Positions 42,452 through 50,380 of a stretch of 64,000 nt of DNA are shown here, in pieces. Below the pieces are notes generated by a model that made no database searches, was not told where the DNA came from, and was given only the letters and a program-made list of their open reading frames with translations. Within the stretch, counting starts at the first letter, position 1. The number at the start of each line of letters is the position of its first letter. This DNA comes from Aurantiacibacter rhizosphaerae (lineage in GTDB: Bacteria; Pseudomonadota; Alphaproteobacteria; Sphingomonadales; Sphingomonadaceae), in NCBI RefSeq assembly GCF_009807005.1, contig NZ_WUBR01000003.1, positions 186,001-250,000 on the forward strand. The letters run 5' to 3'. Both the position numbers and the translations under genes were made by a program.

Positions 42452-42496
42452 CGGCTTATTCCCCATGTGATATATTATAACATGGGGAATAAGCCG
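42452..42496 (+). promoter_or_regulatory. Perfect 16-bp inverted repeat abutting a start codon
   Basis: CGGCTTATTCCCCATG (42452-42467) and CATGGGGAATAAGCCG (42481-42496) pair perfectly around a 13-nt AT-only-type loop. The right arm ends at the base before the ATG at 42497 and contains the purine-rich GGGGAA ribosome site, so a folded mRNA would hide it. It could be a translational switch, an operator or a terminator of the preceding gene. Confidence 0.75.
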
Positions 42497-43270
42497 ATGA
42501 AGATATTGCCGATTTGCCTGCTGACCAGCGCCCTCGCGCTCTCCGCCTGCGGGGATACCGTGTACGATCCGCGCGGCGTGGAAAAGGCCGAAACTCTGTT
42601 GTCGGTCAGCGCCAGCGGACAGGCCGATACCCGCCCTGACGAAGCACAATTCAGCGCAGGCGTGCAGAATTGGGCCAGCAATGCGGAGGCCGCATCGTCC
42701 GAAACGCAGGAAGACATCGCCGAAATAGTCGCCGCCCTGCGCGAATTGGGCATTGCAGAGGATGACATTCAAACCAGCGCCGTGAACGTCCAGCGGATCG
42801 ACTGGGGAGACAGGCGCGGCCAGTTCCAGGCATCCAACACCCTCTCCGTCCGCGTGCGCGATATCGAAAAGGCCGGCGCTGCCGTTACCGCCGTGACGGG
42901 CGTGGGTGCTAATATCGTATCCGGCCCGGATCTGCGCATGTCCGATCCCGAAGCCGCCGCCAACACCGCCTATGCCAATGCCTATGCCGCGGCGATGTCT
43001 CGCGCAGAGGCCTATGCCGATGCCGCGGGCATGGAGGTCAGCCGCGTTCTCTACATTCGCGATGCGGGCGGACAGCAGGGCAATCGCTGGCTGGCAGGCG
43101 CGCAGGCCACCGCGATGGATGCGGCCATGCCTGCCCCGCCGGTCAGCGTGGCGCCGGTGGTCCGCACGCAGGCAGCGACAGCGCCGCAGAACGAGTCGGC
43201 CACGATCATGCCCGGCCAGACCACCAGCTCCGTCACCGTGCAGGTGGATTTCGCGCTGGTGGAGAAATAG
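42497..43270 (+). CDS. SIMPL/DUF541 domain lipoprotein
   Basis: This protein of about 257 residues has a lipoprotein-like start (MKILPICLLTSALALSACGD, lipobox LSAC) and a SIMPL domain: LLSVSASGQADTRPDEAQFSAGV, then AAALRELGIAEDDIQTSAVNVQ and ANTAYANAYAAAMSRAEAYADAAG. The C-terminus returns to VTVQVDFALVEK. SIMPL proteins are periplasmic or outer-membrane proteins linked to oxidative-stress tolerance, without a defined activity. ATG at 42497 is chosen because it follows GGGGAA; upstream in-frame ATGs lie in the inverted repeat. Confidence 0.88.
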   Translation: MKILPICLLTSALALSACGDTVYDPRGVEKAETLLSVSASGQADTRPDEAQFSAGVQNWASNAEAASSETQEDIAEIVAALRELGIAEDDIQTSAVNVQRIDWGDRRGQFQASNTLSVRVRDIEKAGAAVTAVTGVGANIVSGPDLRMSDPEAAANTAYANAYAAAMSRAEAYADAAGMEVSRVLYIRDAGGQQGNRWLAGAQATAMDAAMPAPPVSVAPVVRTQAATAPQNESATIMPGQTTSSVTVQVDFALVEK

Positions 43271-43311
43271 TCCTCTTGTAGAGAAATCGGCAGGCCAGTA
43301 ACGCCAGCAGC

Positions 43312-44175
43312 ATGAGCACACTGACTGTCGCCGCGCTGCAACTGGCCCTTTCCCGCGAAGACGAGAGCGAGAATATCGCCGCCGTTTCCGATCTGGTGGC
43401 CGAGGCCGCAGGGCAGGGCGCGCAGGTGATCCTGCCGCCCGAACTGTTCTCCGGCCCCTATTTCTGCCGGGAGGAGAAGGACGAGTTTTTCGCCCTTGCC
43501 CGCCCCACGGCCGAGCACCCTTCCGTCATCGCCATGCAGGCGCTGGCAAAGAAGCTGGGCGTGGCCATCCCCACCAGCTTTTTCGAGCGGGACGAGCACC
43601 ACTATTACAACACGCTGGCGATGATTGACGCCGATGGCGAGATCATGGGCACATACCGCAAAAGCCACATCCCGGATGGGCCGGGGTATGAGGAGAAATT
43701 CTATTTCCGCCCCGGCAATGACGGGTTCAAGGTGTGGGACGTGTTTGGCGCGCGCATCGGCATCGGCATCTGCTGGGATCAGTGGTATCCCGAAACCGCG
43801 CGTTGCCTGGCGCTGAAGGGCGCGCAGGTGCTGTTCTACCCCACCGCCATCGGTTCTGAACCCAAGGATGCGGAGATGGACACCAGCCGCATGTGGCGCC
43901 GCGCGATGATCGGCCATGCGGTGTCCAACTGCATGCCCGTGGTCGCCGCCAACCGCATTGGCCATGAAGGCAGCCAGGAGGAAGGCACCAGCTTTTACGG
44001 CCACAGCTTCATTGCCGATGAATGGGGCGACCTGCTGGCCGAATATGGCGCAGCGGAAACGGGCGTGCTGACGGCAAAGCTGGATCTGGCCGCCGCGCGC
44101 CAGCATCGCGCCAGCTGGGGCTTCTTCCGCGATCGCCGCCCGCAGCTTTACGGTCGCATTGCAGAGGACATTTGA
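43312..44175 (+). CDS. aguB: N-carbamoylputrescine amidase
   Basis: This 287-residue nitrilase-superfamily enzyme converts N-carbamoylputrescine to putrescine. The triad is visible as Glu in LPPELFSGPYFC, Lys in YRKSHIPDGPGYEEKFYF, and Cys in IGIGICWDQWYPETAR. The segment FYPTAIGSEP and C-terminal RRPQLYGRI are typical of AguB. The usual agmatine deiminase partner is not adjacent. The stop overlaps the TTG start of folK. Confidence 0.94.
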   Translation: MSTLTVAALQLALSREDESENIAAVSDLVAEAAGQGAQVILPPELFSGPYFCREEKDEFFALARPTAEHPSVIAMQALAKKLGVAIPTSFFERDEHHYYNTLAMIDADGEIMGTYRKSHIPDGPGYEEKFYFRPGNDGFKVWDVFGARIGIGICWDQWYPETARCLALKGAQVLFYPTAIGSEPKDAEMDTSRMWRRAMIGHAVSNCMPVVAANRIGHEGSQEEGTSFYGHSFIADEWGDLLAEYGAAETGVLTAKLDLAAARQHRASWGFFRDRRPQLYGRIAEDI

Positions 44176-44672
44176 CCGGGCCGCATCACTATCTGATCGC
44201 GCTGGGCAGTAACCAGCGCATGGCCGGCGTGGGCGGACCGCGCGCCGTGCTGCATCACGCCATCGCCCTGATGGAGAAGGCAGGCTTTGTCATCGATGCG
44301 GTCGCGCCCATCATCGCCAGCCGACCCGTTGGCCCTTCGCAAAGGACCTATGCCAATGGTGCATTGGTGGCGACCACCGATCTTGTGCCGGAGCAGGCGC
44401 TGGCAGCCCTTCAGAAGATCGAGAGGGATTGCGGCAGGCAGCGCCGCGGCCAGCGCTGGCGCGCGCGCCCGCTGGACCTCGATATCGTGCTGTGGAGCGG
44501 CGGCGTATTCGATGCGCCAGAGCTGAAAATCCCCCACACACTGTTTCGCGAAAGGGACTTCGTCCTCGGCCCTGCAGCGGCCATCGCCCCCGATTGGCGG
44601 GACCCGTTGACGGGGCGCACGCTAAAACAACTCCATGCCCGCTTGACCCGCAACCGCCCCGCCCCTAGGTGA
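44172..44672 (+). CDS. folK: 6-hydroxymethyl-dihydropterin pyrophosphokinase
   Basis: FolK transfers pyrophosphate to 6-hydroxymethyl-7,8-dihydropterin in folate synthesis. The 166-residue protein reads HHYLIALGSNQ at the start, ASRPVGPSQRTYANGALVA, and the HPPK signature RWRARPLDLDIVLW, followed by IPHTLFRERDFVL. The TTG at 44172 overlaps the aguB stop and puts the domain right at the N-terminus; a longer open frame upstream lies inside aguB and is not homologous. Confidence 0.93.
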   Translation: MTGPHHYLIALGSNQRMAGVGGPRAVLHHAIALMEKAGFVIDAVAPIIASRPVGPSQRTYANGALVATTDLVPEQALAALQKIERDCGRQRRGQRWRARPLDLDIVLWSGGVFDAPELKIPHTLFRERDFVLGPAAAIAPDWRDPLTGRTLKQLHARLTRNRPAPR

Positions 44673-44705
44673 GCGCCCGCAGCCATTCGCGCTGTCACCC
44701 CGTGG

Positions 44706-44781
44706 GGGCCCTTAGCTCAGTCGGTAGAGCAACTGACTTTTAATCAGTAGGTCGCTGGTTCGAACCCAGCAGGGCTCACCA
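44706..44781 (+). tRNA. tRNA-Lys(TTT)
   Basis: A full 76-nt cloverleaf can be drawn. The acceptor stem GGGCCCT/AGGGCTC has one G-U pair, the D-loop region is AGCTCAGTCGGTAGAGC, the anticodon arm ACTGA-CTTTTAA-TCAGT has anticodon TTT, and the T-arm is CTGGTTCGAACCCAG. The CCA end is encoded (44779-44781). It lies between folK and a convergent MFS gene. Confidence 0.97.
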
Positions 44782-44783
44782 CC

Positions 44784-46100
44784 TTATTTCCCGCCATCCT
44801 GCCCTTTTGCGGCAAACAGGAACACCGCCAGCCCCAGCGTTGTGATGGCGGCGGTAACGAAGAATGTCGCGCCGTAGCCGAAGCTTTCGATAACCTGGCC
44901 CGATGCCCCGGCCATGGTCGATCTTCCGAAATTCGGGATCGCCATCATAACAGCGAACTGGCTGGCCGCGACCGCCGGATTGCTCAGCATCATTCCCCAC
45001 GCGATCATCAGGATGGTTATCAGGGTGACGGTGACGGTCTGCACGATGAAGATCGTCATGAAAATCGTATTGCCTTCCCATGCGGAAAAGGTTGTGCCAG
45101 CTATCAATGCGGCCACGATCAGGACGAGGCTGGCGACAACGGTCAGTCGAACGATGCCGCACCATTTGATGAGCAGGCCCGTAAACACGATCCCCAACAA
45201 CCCGGCGCCTAGCATGACCGCCGAACCAAAGGTGCTGTAACCGTCGCTGGACCAGCCCAGCTCCTTCACCGCCAGGGTGGGGCCGACGCTTTCGATCTGT
45301 ACCCATGTTACCATCATCAGGAAGAAAGCGAGGAGATAGACGACGATCCGCACCTTCGCCAGCGAGCCGACAACCGCCTTGAGCATCGGCCACCACCCGT
45401 CCTGCCGCAAGGCCTCACATTCGGCGGAGGGGGATCCGCTGGTCCACGGCATCAGCCGTTCGCCCGGACGCTCTCGAAACAGGCCTACGATGATGGACGG
45501 CACTGCCACAAGGATCGCAAAGGCGAATGCAGTCGCCGCCATGCCGCCGCTCAGGACAAGCTGCCCACCGATATAGCCGGTCACCGCGAAGCCGACGCCT
45601 TGCGAGCCCATCATGCATCCGTTGATCGCACCGCGTTCCTCTATTGGCACGAGATCGATGGTCATGCCGTCTACGGCAACATCGTTGAAGATCGCGCAAA
45701 CGTTCAGCGCGAAACAGAAGCTGCCAAGCAGGGCAATTTCGCTGGCATCGGGGGCCGATATGGCAAGCATGATCAGCACGGCGACCATGGCGGCCTGTGC
45801 GAGCAGGATCCATGCCCGCCGCCGTCCCATCGGGCGATAGGCATAGCGGTCCATGAACAGGCCGGCCAAGGGCTTCATCGCCCAGGGCAGCGTTGCGAAG
45901 CCGATAAAAGCGCCCACTTCCAGCGCGCTGGCTCCGTTGGCCGCAAACCATGGCGGCAGGACGATCATGGACAGGCCGACCGGCACGCCCTGCATGAAAT
46001 ACAGGATCATCGTGGCGGCAAAGCGAAGTGGCTTGTTTTCGACCATCGATGGCCATGCGCGCTGCGCCCGGCCATCGATGGTCATTGCTGCGTTTTTCAT
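44784..46100 (-). CDS. MFS transporter
   Basis: This 438-residue 12-helix transporter has the loop motif GLFMDRYAYRPMGRRRAW and a central cytoplasmic loop rich in charge. The text YFMQGVPVGLSMIVLPPWFA near helix 1 resembles the AmpG/PAT group of MFS proteins, which move muropeptides or acyl compounds, but this is only a resemblance. ATG at 46100 follows GGGGGGAC; a second in-frame ATG is five codons in. It ends three bases after tRNA-Lys on the opposite strand. The start region carries three 12-bp direct repeats upstream. Confidence 0.85.
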   Translation of the reverse strand: MKNAAMTIDGRAQRAWPSMVENKPLRFAATMILYFMQGVPVGLSMIVLPPWFAANGASALEVGAFIGFATLPWAMKPLAGLFMDRYAYRPMGRRRAWILLAQAAMVAVLIMLAISAPDASEIALLGSFCFALNVCAIFNDVAVDGMTIDLVPIEERGAINGCMMGSQGVGFAVTGYIGGQLVLSGGMAATAFAFAILVAVPSIIVGLFRERPGERLMPWTSGSPSAECEALRQDGWWPMLKAVVGSLAKVRIVVYLLAFFLMMVTWVQIESVGPTLAVKELGWSSDGYSTFGSAVMLGAGLLGIVFTGLLIKWCGIVRLTVVASLVLIVAALIAGTTFSAWEGNTIFMTIFIVQTVTVTLITILMIAWGMMLSNPAVAASQFAVMMAIPNFGRSTMAGASGQVIESFGYGATFFVTAAITTLGLAVFLFAAKGQDGGK

Positions 46101-46137
46101 CTGGAAGTCCCCCCAACTTCGTTGATGTGCGATAGCC

Positions 46138-46173
46138 GGGCCCAGTAACGGGCCCAGTGACGGGCCCAGTCAC
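46138..46173. repeat. Three tandem 12-bp repeats GGGCCCAGTNAC
   Basis: The units GGGCCCAGTAAC, GGGCCCAGTGAC and GGGCCCAGTCAC follow each other without gaps at 46138-46173. They sit between the MFS start (46100) and the 3' end of the upstream small gene. Each contains the palindrome GGGCCC. They may be an operator array or a short variable repeat. Confidence 0.8.
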
Positions 46174-46244
46174 GAGCCTGGTGATCGGGGCGCATGCCCC
46201 CGCTTCCGCCGCGATCACCGGTCCGCACGGCTATCGGAGCCGGA

Positions 46245-46706
46245 TTATTCTGGCTTCATCCTAAGCTCGCGCAGCAAATATTCTCCGGTGATTTCCCGCA
46301 GGTCGGGATAGACCGTGGCGGTAATTTCCTCGTTTTCCAGCTTGTTGGCCTCGCCCCATTCGCGCATGAAAGCTTCGTAGCGCGCCTTGTTCGGGGCAAG
46401 ATCGGCCGTGTTGGCAAAGCGGACGACCAGTAGCAGGTTGAAATCGCCACTCGCGGGAAGGTCGCTGACGTAGATGGCGTAGCTTTCAATGTGCCCCATC
46501 TCCTTGCTCATCTCATTCGTGGTGACCCAGGTCTTGCGCAGGCCCTCCAGGTAATGGTCCATCATATTGGCGTTGACCTTCACGGTCGTGACGGATGAAA
46601 CCGAGTCGCTCACCGTGTAATCGGTGTACGGCTCAAGCTGCGCCATTGCCGGTGTGGCGAAGCCGGCCAGTGCGATTGTCGTGACGATTTTTGCGAAATT
46701 CTTCAT
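46245..46706 (-). CDS. Secreted hypothetical protein
   Basis: This 153-residue protein has a clear signal peptide (MKNFAKIVTTIALAGFATPAMA-QL). The mature part is mixed alpha/beta with a pattern (VKVNANMMDHYLEGLRKTW, then FNLLLVVRFANTADLAPNKARYEAFMREWGEANK) reminiscent of dimeric ferredoxin-like (ABM/Dabb) folds, but no family is firmly recognised. GGGGGAC precedes the ATG, the same ribosome-site style as the downstream MFS gene, with which it may form an operon. Confidence 0.75.
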   Translation of the reverse strand: MKNFAKIVTTIALAGFATPAMAQLEPYTDYTVSDSVSSVTTVKVNANMMDHYLEGLRKTWVTTNEMSKEMGHIESYAIYVSDLPASGDFNLLLVVRFANTADLAPNKARYEAFMREWGEANKLENEEITATVYPDLREITGEYLLRELRMKPE

Positions 46707-46881
46707 GGTTGCAGTCCCCCTGTTTCAGGGCTGGCTTGAGATCGTTCACACGATGTTGAAGCCGGCCTGCCAGCGGTATCGTTCACCTTCGCACCGGCTG
46801 TCCTTAAAGAATCCTGATGGAAATATGAGGTGTTTGAGAGTGCAGGAGAATTTCTGCAAATTGGCGTCACGCGGCGCGTGA

Positions 46882-48507
46882 TCAACCTGCCTGGCTGTCC
46901 CATATGGCGCCCAGCGCGCTAACCATGTCATCCCCGGAAGGATCGCTGCCGAACCAGTAGATCATCCGGTCGACCAAAAACCGGAAGTCCGCCATCGTGT
47001 AATCGGGGGCAATGAGCCTGATCCGGTCGATCACGCGCCTCGCCTCGTCATCCCGTCCGGCAAAGGCCAGCGCGGCGGCCAGCGTCACCAGATTGAGGCT
47101 GTAATCGGGATTGCGCTCGTCACATTCACGATAGGCCGCGATAGCCGCATCGACATTGCCCAACCGTATTTCGCAATGCCCGCGATAATGCGCCCACACG
47201 GCATAGCGCGGATGATGCGGCGCGCGCGCCTCTGCCGTTTCGATCATCGCGAGACCTTCGCGATTGCCATGCAGCCAGCAGTGCTGCCAGCCAAGCACGG
47301 CCAGCGTGTGAGGGTTGTTGGGATCGCGCTCCACCGCGCGGGTAAGATTGCGCACCGCAAGACGAGCATTGCCCATCATGGTGGCGGTGATCCCCGCCGC
47401 GGCCAGCACATCAGGATCGTCCGGCGCGAAGGATATGGCGGTTTCCACGTGCCGCTTCGCCTGGGCAAAGGCCTGCGAAGGATTATCGTCGAACTTGCTG
47501 GTGACGTTCTGCGTCAATTGCACGGCCAGCGCCGCGTGCACGGCGGCATCATCGGGCTGCAAGGTCACGGCACGGTCCAGCAGCTGGACAATCTCCTGCG
47601 CCGTGGACCGGTTGTAGTTAAGCCGCAGGTTCTCCGCCCTTTGCACCAGTTGATAGGCGTTGAGCTGGAACTGGCGGCGGCTCTGCAATTCCCGGGCGTG
47701 GGACACGACCAGTGCACTTGCCGTAGATGTCGATACGTCGAGGACGATCTTGTCCTGCACTTCGAAAAATTGATCGAGCGTGCTTTCAATCCGCTCCGCC
47801 CAGACCTGCGTATTGCCCACCCCGTCCATCAGTGCCGTGCGCAGCTGAAATTCATCGCCGCGCCGTTGCAGCGATCCACTCACCACATAGCGCACCCCAA
47901 GGCTGGCGGCGATGTCGGGCAGGGATGCGCTGCCCTCGTCAATCGCGAGCGCCGAACTGTAGGCGGCCACGTGCAGCCGCGGCACGCGTGACAGCAGCAT
48001 GGTGAGATCGCGGGTGATACCGTCGGCCAGAAAGGCATCTTCCGGCATGCCCGACATGTTCTGAAACGGCAGCACCCCTACCGAGAAATCGCCAGAGCAT
48101 TGATAGCGGGGAAGCGCTTCACTGTCCTCGGCCCGGCGCTCTTGCCCAGCCTCGGATCGCCGGGTTTCGGCCACCAGCGCATAGCCGCGTTTCCAGATTG
48201 TGGTGATGTAGGGCGCGTTCGTTTTATCGGCATTGAAGATTGCGCGCAGTATCGAGATCGCGCGGGTCAGACTTTCATCCGCACCCGGATTGAAGAACCA
48301 GACATGTTCGATCAGCTGATCACGGGTCACGACCTTGCCTGCATGCTCGATCAGGAACATCAGGACGTCCATGATCAGCGGCTCGATCTGATGCGGCTTA
48401 CCATCGCGCCAAATACAATTGCGATCGGGGTCGACGTTGAACGCGCCGACCATCCAATCCCCGCCCCCGCGAGCGGAATCAGTGTATTTACTGACTTCGG
48501 CTTTCAA
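46882..48507 (-). CDS. Winged-helix transcriptional regulator with TolB-like and TPR domains
   Basis: This regulator of about 541 residues has an OmpR/CadC-type winged helix at the N-terminus (KVVTRDQLIEHVWFFNPGADESLTRAISILRAIF and TIWKRGYALV). A TolB-N-like domain follows (VGVLPFQNMSGMPEDAFLADGITRDLTMLLSRVPRLHV, GVRYVVSGSLQRRGDEFQ), then TPR repeats over about the last 250 residues. No transmembrane helix is seen, unlike CadC. The start is uncertain: TTG 48507 has a GGGGGAG site, while TTG 48564 and ATG 48453 are alternatives. It is the likely regulator of the adjacent secreted protein and MFS genes on the same strand. Confidence 0.85.
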   Translation of the reverse strand: MKAEVSKYTDSARGGGDWMVGAFNVDPDRNCIWRDGKPHQIEPLIMDVLMFLIEHAGKVVTRDQLIEHVWFFNPGADESLTRAISILRAIFNADKTNAPYITTIWKRGYALVAETRRSEAGQERRAEDSEALPRYQCSGDFSVGVLPFQNMSGMPEDAFLADGITRDLTMLLSRVPRLHVAAYSSALAIDEGSASLPDIAASLGVRYVVSGSLQRRGDEFQLRTALMDGVGNTQVWAERIESTLDQFFEVQDKIVLDVSTSTASALVVSHARELQSRRQFQLNAYQLVQRAENLRLNYNRSTAQEIVQLLDRAVTLQPDDAAVHAALAVQLTQNVTSKFDDNPSQAFAQAKRHVETAISFAPDDPDVLAAAGITATMMGNARLAVRNLTRAVERDPNNPHTLAVLGWQHCWLHGNREGLAMIETAEARAPHHPRYAVWAHYRGHCEIRLGNVDAAIAAYRECDERNPDYSLNLVTLAAALAFAGRDDEARRVIDRIRLIAPDYTMADFRFLVDRMIYWFGSDPSGDDMVSALGAIWDSQAG

Positions 48508-48680
48508 AGAATGTCTCTCCCCCGATACATTCACTGATGATTGAAAAAGCGCCCCATGCTGCAAATTTTATTGCCGGGACAGGTTCGTCCTGCTCCGCGA
48601 CATTTCCATCCGGTGTTTTGCGTAAAGCTTTCTTCCACAAATGCCGCCCTTGCGCAATCAGGGCGGGCTGACGCCGGCGG

Positions 48681-49283
48681 TCAGCTTCGTTGTGCGGCAA
48701 GCGCTTCCATCACGCGGGCCAGAGCCTGTCCGGCAGGGTCTTCTTCCTGCAGCAGGGCGTAGCTACCCGTAAGCCACAGCGCGCAGTGGCCATGCACCGT
48801 GGCAATCAGGGACCGCACGAGGCGGCGGGTGGAGGCGTCTTCGGGCTGCCCCAGCCAGCGCGTAACCTCTGCATCGACGATACCGGTCAGCTCTTCGCGC
48901 GCTGTCTCATCCGCCTTGGCAACCGCGTTGGTGCGGTCAATACGGTGGTCGTAAATCGCCATCCACGCGTTGCGGTTGCTGTCGGCAAAGGCGAAATAGG
49001 CGCGCACCAGGGCCGCGATCCGCGCGTCGCCATCGCCGGTTTCATCGGCAAGGGCGCTTTGCAGACAGGCGCTCCATTTGCGGAAGGTGTGGCTGTTGAT
49101 CGCGATCAGATAGCCATCCAGCCCGCCGAACACATTATAGATGGTTCCCACGGAATAGCCTGCGCGCCGCGCGGCCTCCCTTGCAGAGAATTTGGCGAAG
49201 CCGCGTTCGGCCATCACTTCATGCCCGCGCGAAACCAGCAGGTCGTGAAGCTCATCAGGAGTGTGATCGGATCGCCGTCCCAT
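48681..49283 (-). CDS. TetR-family repressor of the biosynthetic operon
   Basis: This 200-residue protein has an N-terminal TetR helix-turn-helix (FSAREAARRAGYSVGTIYNVFGGLDGYLIAIN) and an all-helical C-terminal domain of the TetR_C_33/WHG type (WMAIYDHRID, then GHCALWLTGSYALL). It is divergent from the KAS III gene across about 100 bases holding two matching palindromes (49303-49343), which are the expected binding sites. The ligand is unknown, perhaps an acyl or product molecule of the operon. Confidence 0.93.
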   Translation of the reverse strand: MGRRSDHTPDELHDLLVSRGHEVMAERGFAKFSAREAARRAGYSVGTIYNVFGGLDGYLIAINSHTFRKWSACLQSALADETGDGDARIAALVRAYFAFADSNRNAWMAIYDHRIDRTNAVAKADETAREELTGIVDAEVTRWLGQPEDASTRRLVRSLIATVHGHCALWLTGSYALLQEEDPAGQALARVMEALAAQRS

Positions 49284-49302
49284 ACACGTCTGTTAACCGA
49301 CA

Positions 49303-49343
49303 AATTGAACGTTGTCTAATTTTTAATTGAACATCGTTTAATT
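49303..49343. promoter_or_regulatory. Two tandem 19-bp palindromic operators
   Basis: AATTGAACGTTGTCTAATT (49303-49321) and AATTGAACATCGTTTAATT (49325-49343) share the symmetric pattern AATT-N2-AC-N3-GT-N2-AATT. Their centres are 22 bp apart, about two helical turns. They sit between the divergent TetR gene and the operon start, as expected for autoregulated TetR control. Confidence 0.85.
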
Positions 49344-49384
49344 GTATGGGACTGTGTATTCGATTCGATAAGGGAAGGACTGTG

Positions 49385-50380
49385 GTGTTCAGCAATTTCG
49401 CAATCTCTGGCTGGGGCGCGTATCGTCCGCGCGGAGTGGTCACATCGGCGCAGCTTGATCTTCGGCATGGCCATGTTGCAGGCTGGACCGAAGGCGAATT
49501 CGGCATCGCATCGCGCCACGTTGCCGCCGCTGACGAGACGACATCGATGATGGCCGCAAGCGCCTGCCGCGCGGCGCTGGACTGCGCGGGGTGGGGCGAT
49601 GCACTGCCCGATGTGATCATCGGTGGCTGCGGCGTCATGGAACAGCCGATCCCCTCCACCGCGGTGCTGGTGCAGGATCAGCTTGGGCTTGGCCGTTCGG
49701 GCGTGCCCTGTTTCGACGTCAACCAGACCTGCCTGTCCTTCGTTGCTGCGCTGGATGTGGCGGCAACCGGAATCTCGGCGGGTCGCTGGCAGCGTGCGCT
49801 GGTGTTCGCCAGCGATATCGCTTCGGCAGGGCTTGATCCGGCGGTTCCGAAAACCCGTTCCATCTTCGGAGACGGGGCAGCGGCTGTTGCGATTGAGGCC
49901 GCAACGGATGGCGCGCGCGGCATGTTGAGCTGCGCCACTGTCACTCACGGCGCGCATCACTCGCTTGCCCAATTGCGCGCAGGCGGCACAAGGTTGCGCG
50001 TCAGCGAAGGCTATGATGCGCTGGTCGCCGGATCGCGCTTCGAGATGGACGCCTTTGGAATATTCAAGGCGGCGGCCAAGGCGCTGCCCGGTGTGATAGA
50101 CCGCGCACTGGCGGATGCCGGGGTGACGCGGGATGAGCTGGCCTGCGTCATCTGCCATCAGGCAAGCGCGCCGGGGGTGGAGCATGTGCAGCGCCTGTTT
50201 GCGCCGATTGGAGACCGGGTGATCAACCTGTTCTCTACCCACGGCAATCAGATCGCTGCCTCCATCCCCACCGTGCTGGCCCATGCGCTGGAAAGCGGCA
50301 AAGCCGGGCCGGGTGACGCGATCCTGCTGCTGGGCACGGCGGCGGGCATCAGCGCCACGGCCGTGGTGATCCGCCTGTGA
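49385..50380 (+). CDS. 3-oxoacyl-ACP synthase III-like (KAS III/OleA-like) condensing enzyme
   Basis: This thiolase-fold condensing enzyme has about 331 residues. The full Cys-His-Asn triad is visible: Cys near 116 (FDVNQTCLSFVAAL), His (CVICHQASAPGVEH) and Asn (FSTHGNQIAASIP). GDGAAAVAIE is also typical. GTG at 49385 is favoured by AGGGAAGGA five bases upstream; an ATG at 49346 would sit inside the operator. It begins a six-gene overlapping operon with a reductase and an adenylating enzyme, so it probably condenses acyl units for a dedicated product rather than for primary fatty-acid synthesis. Confidence 0.9.
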   Translation: MFSNFAISGWGAYRPRGVVTSAQLDLRHGHVAGWTEGEFGIASRHVAAADETTSMMAASACRAALDCAGWGDALPDVIIGGCGVMEQPIPSTAVLVQDQLGLGRSGVPCFDVNQTCLSFVAALDVAATGISAGRWQRALVFASDIASAGLDPAVPKTRSIFGDGAAAVAIEAATDGARGMLSCATVTHGAHHSLAQLRAGGTRLRVSEGYDALVAGSRFEMDAFGIFKAAAKALPGVIDRALADAGVTRDELACVICHQASAPGVEHVQRLFAPIGDRVINLFSTHGNQIAASIPTVLAHALESGKAGPGDAILLLGTAAGISATAVVIRL

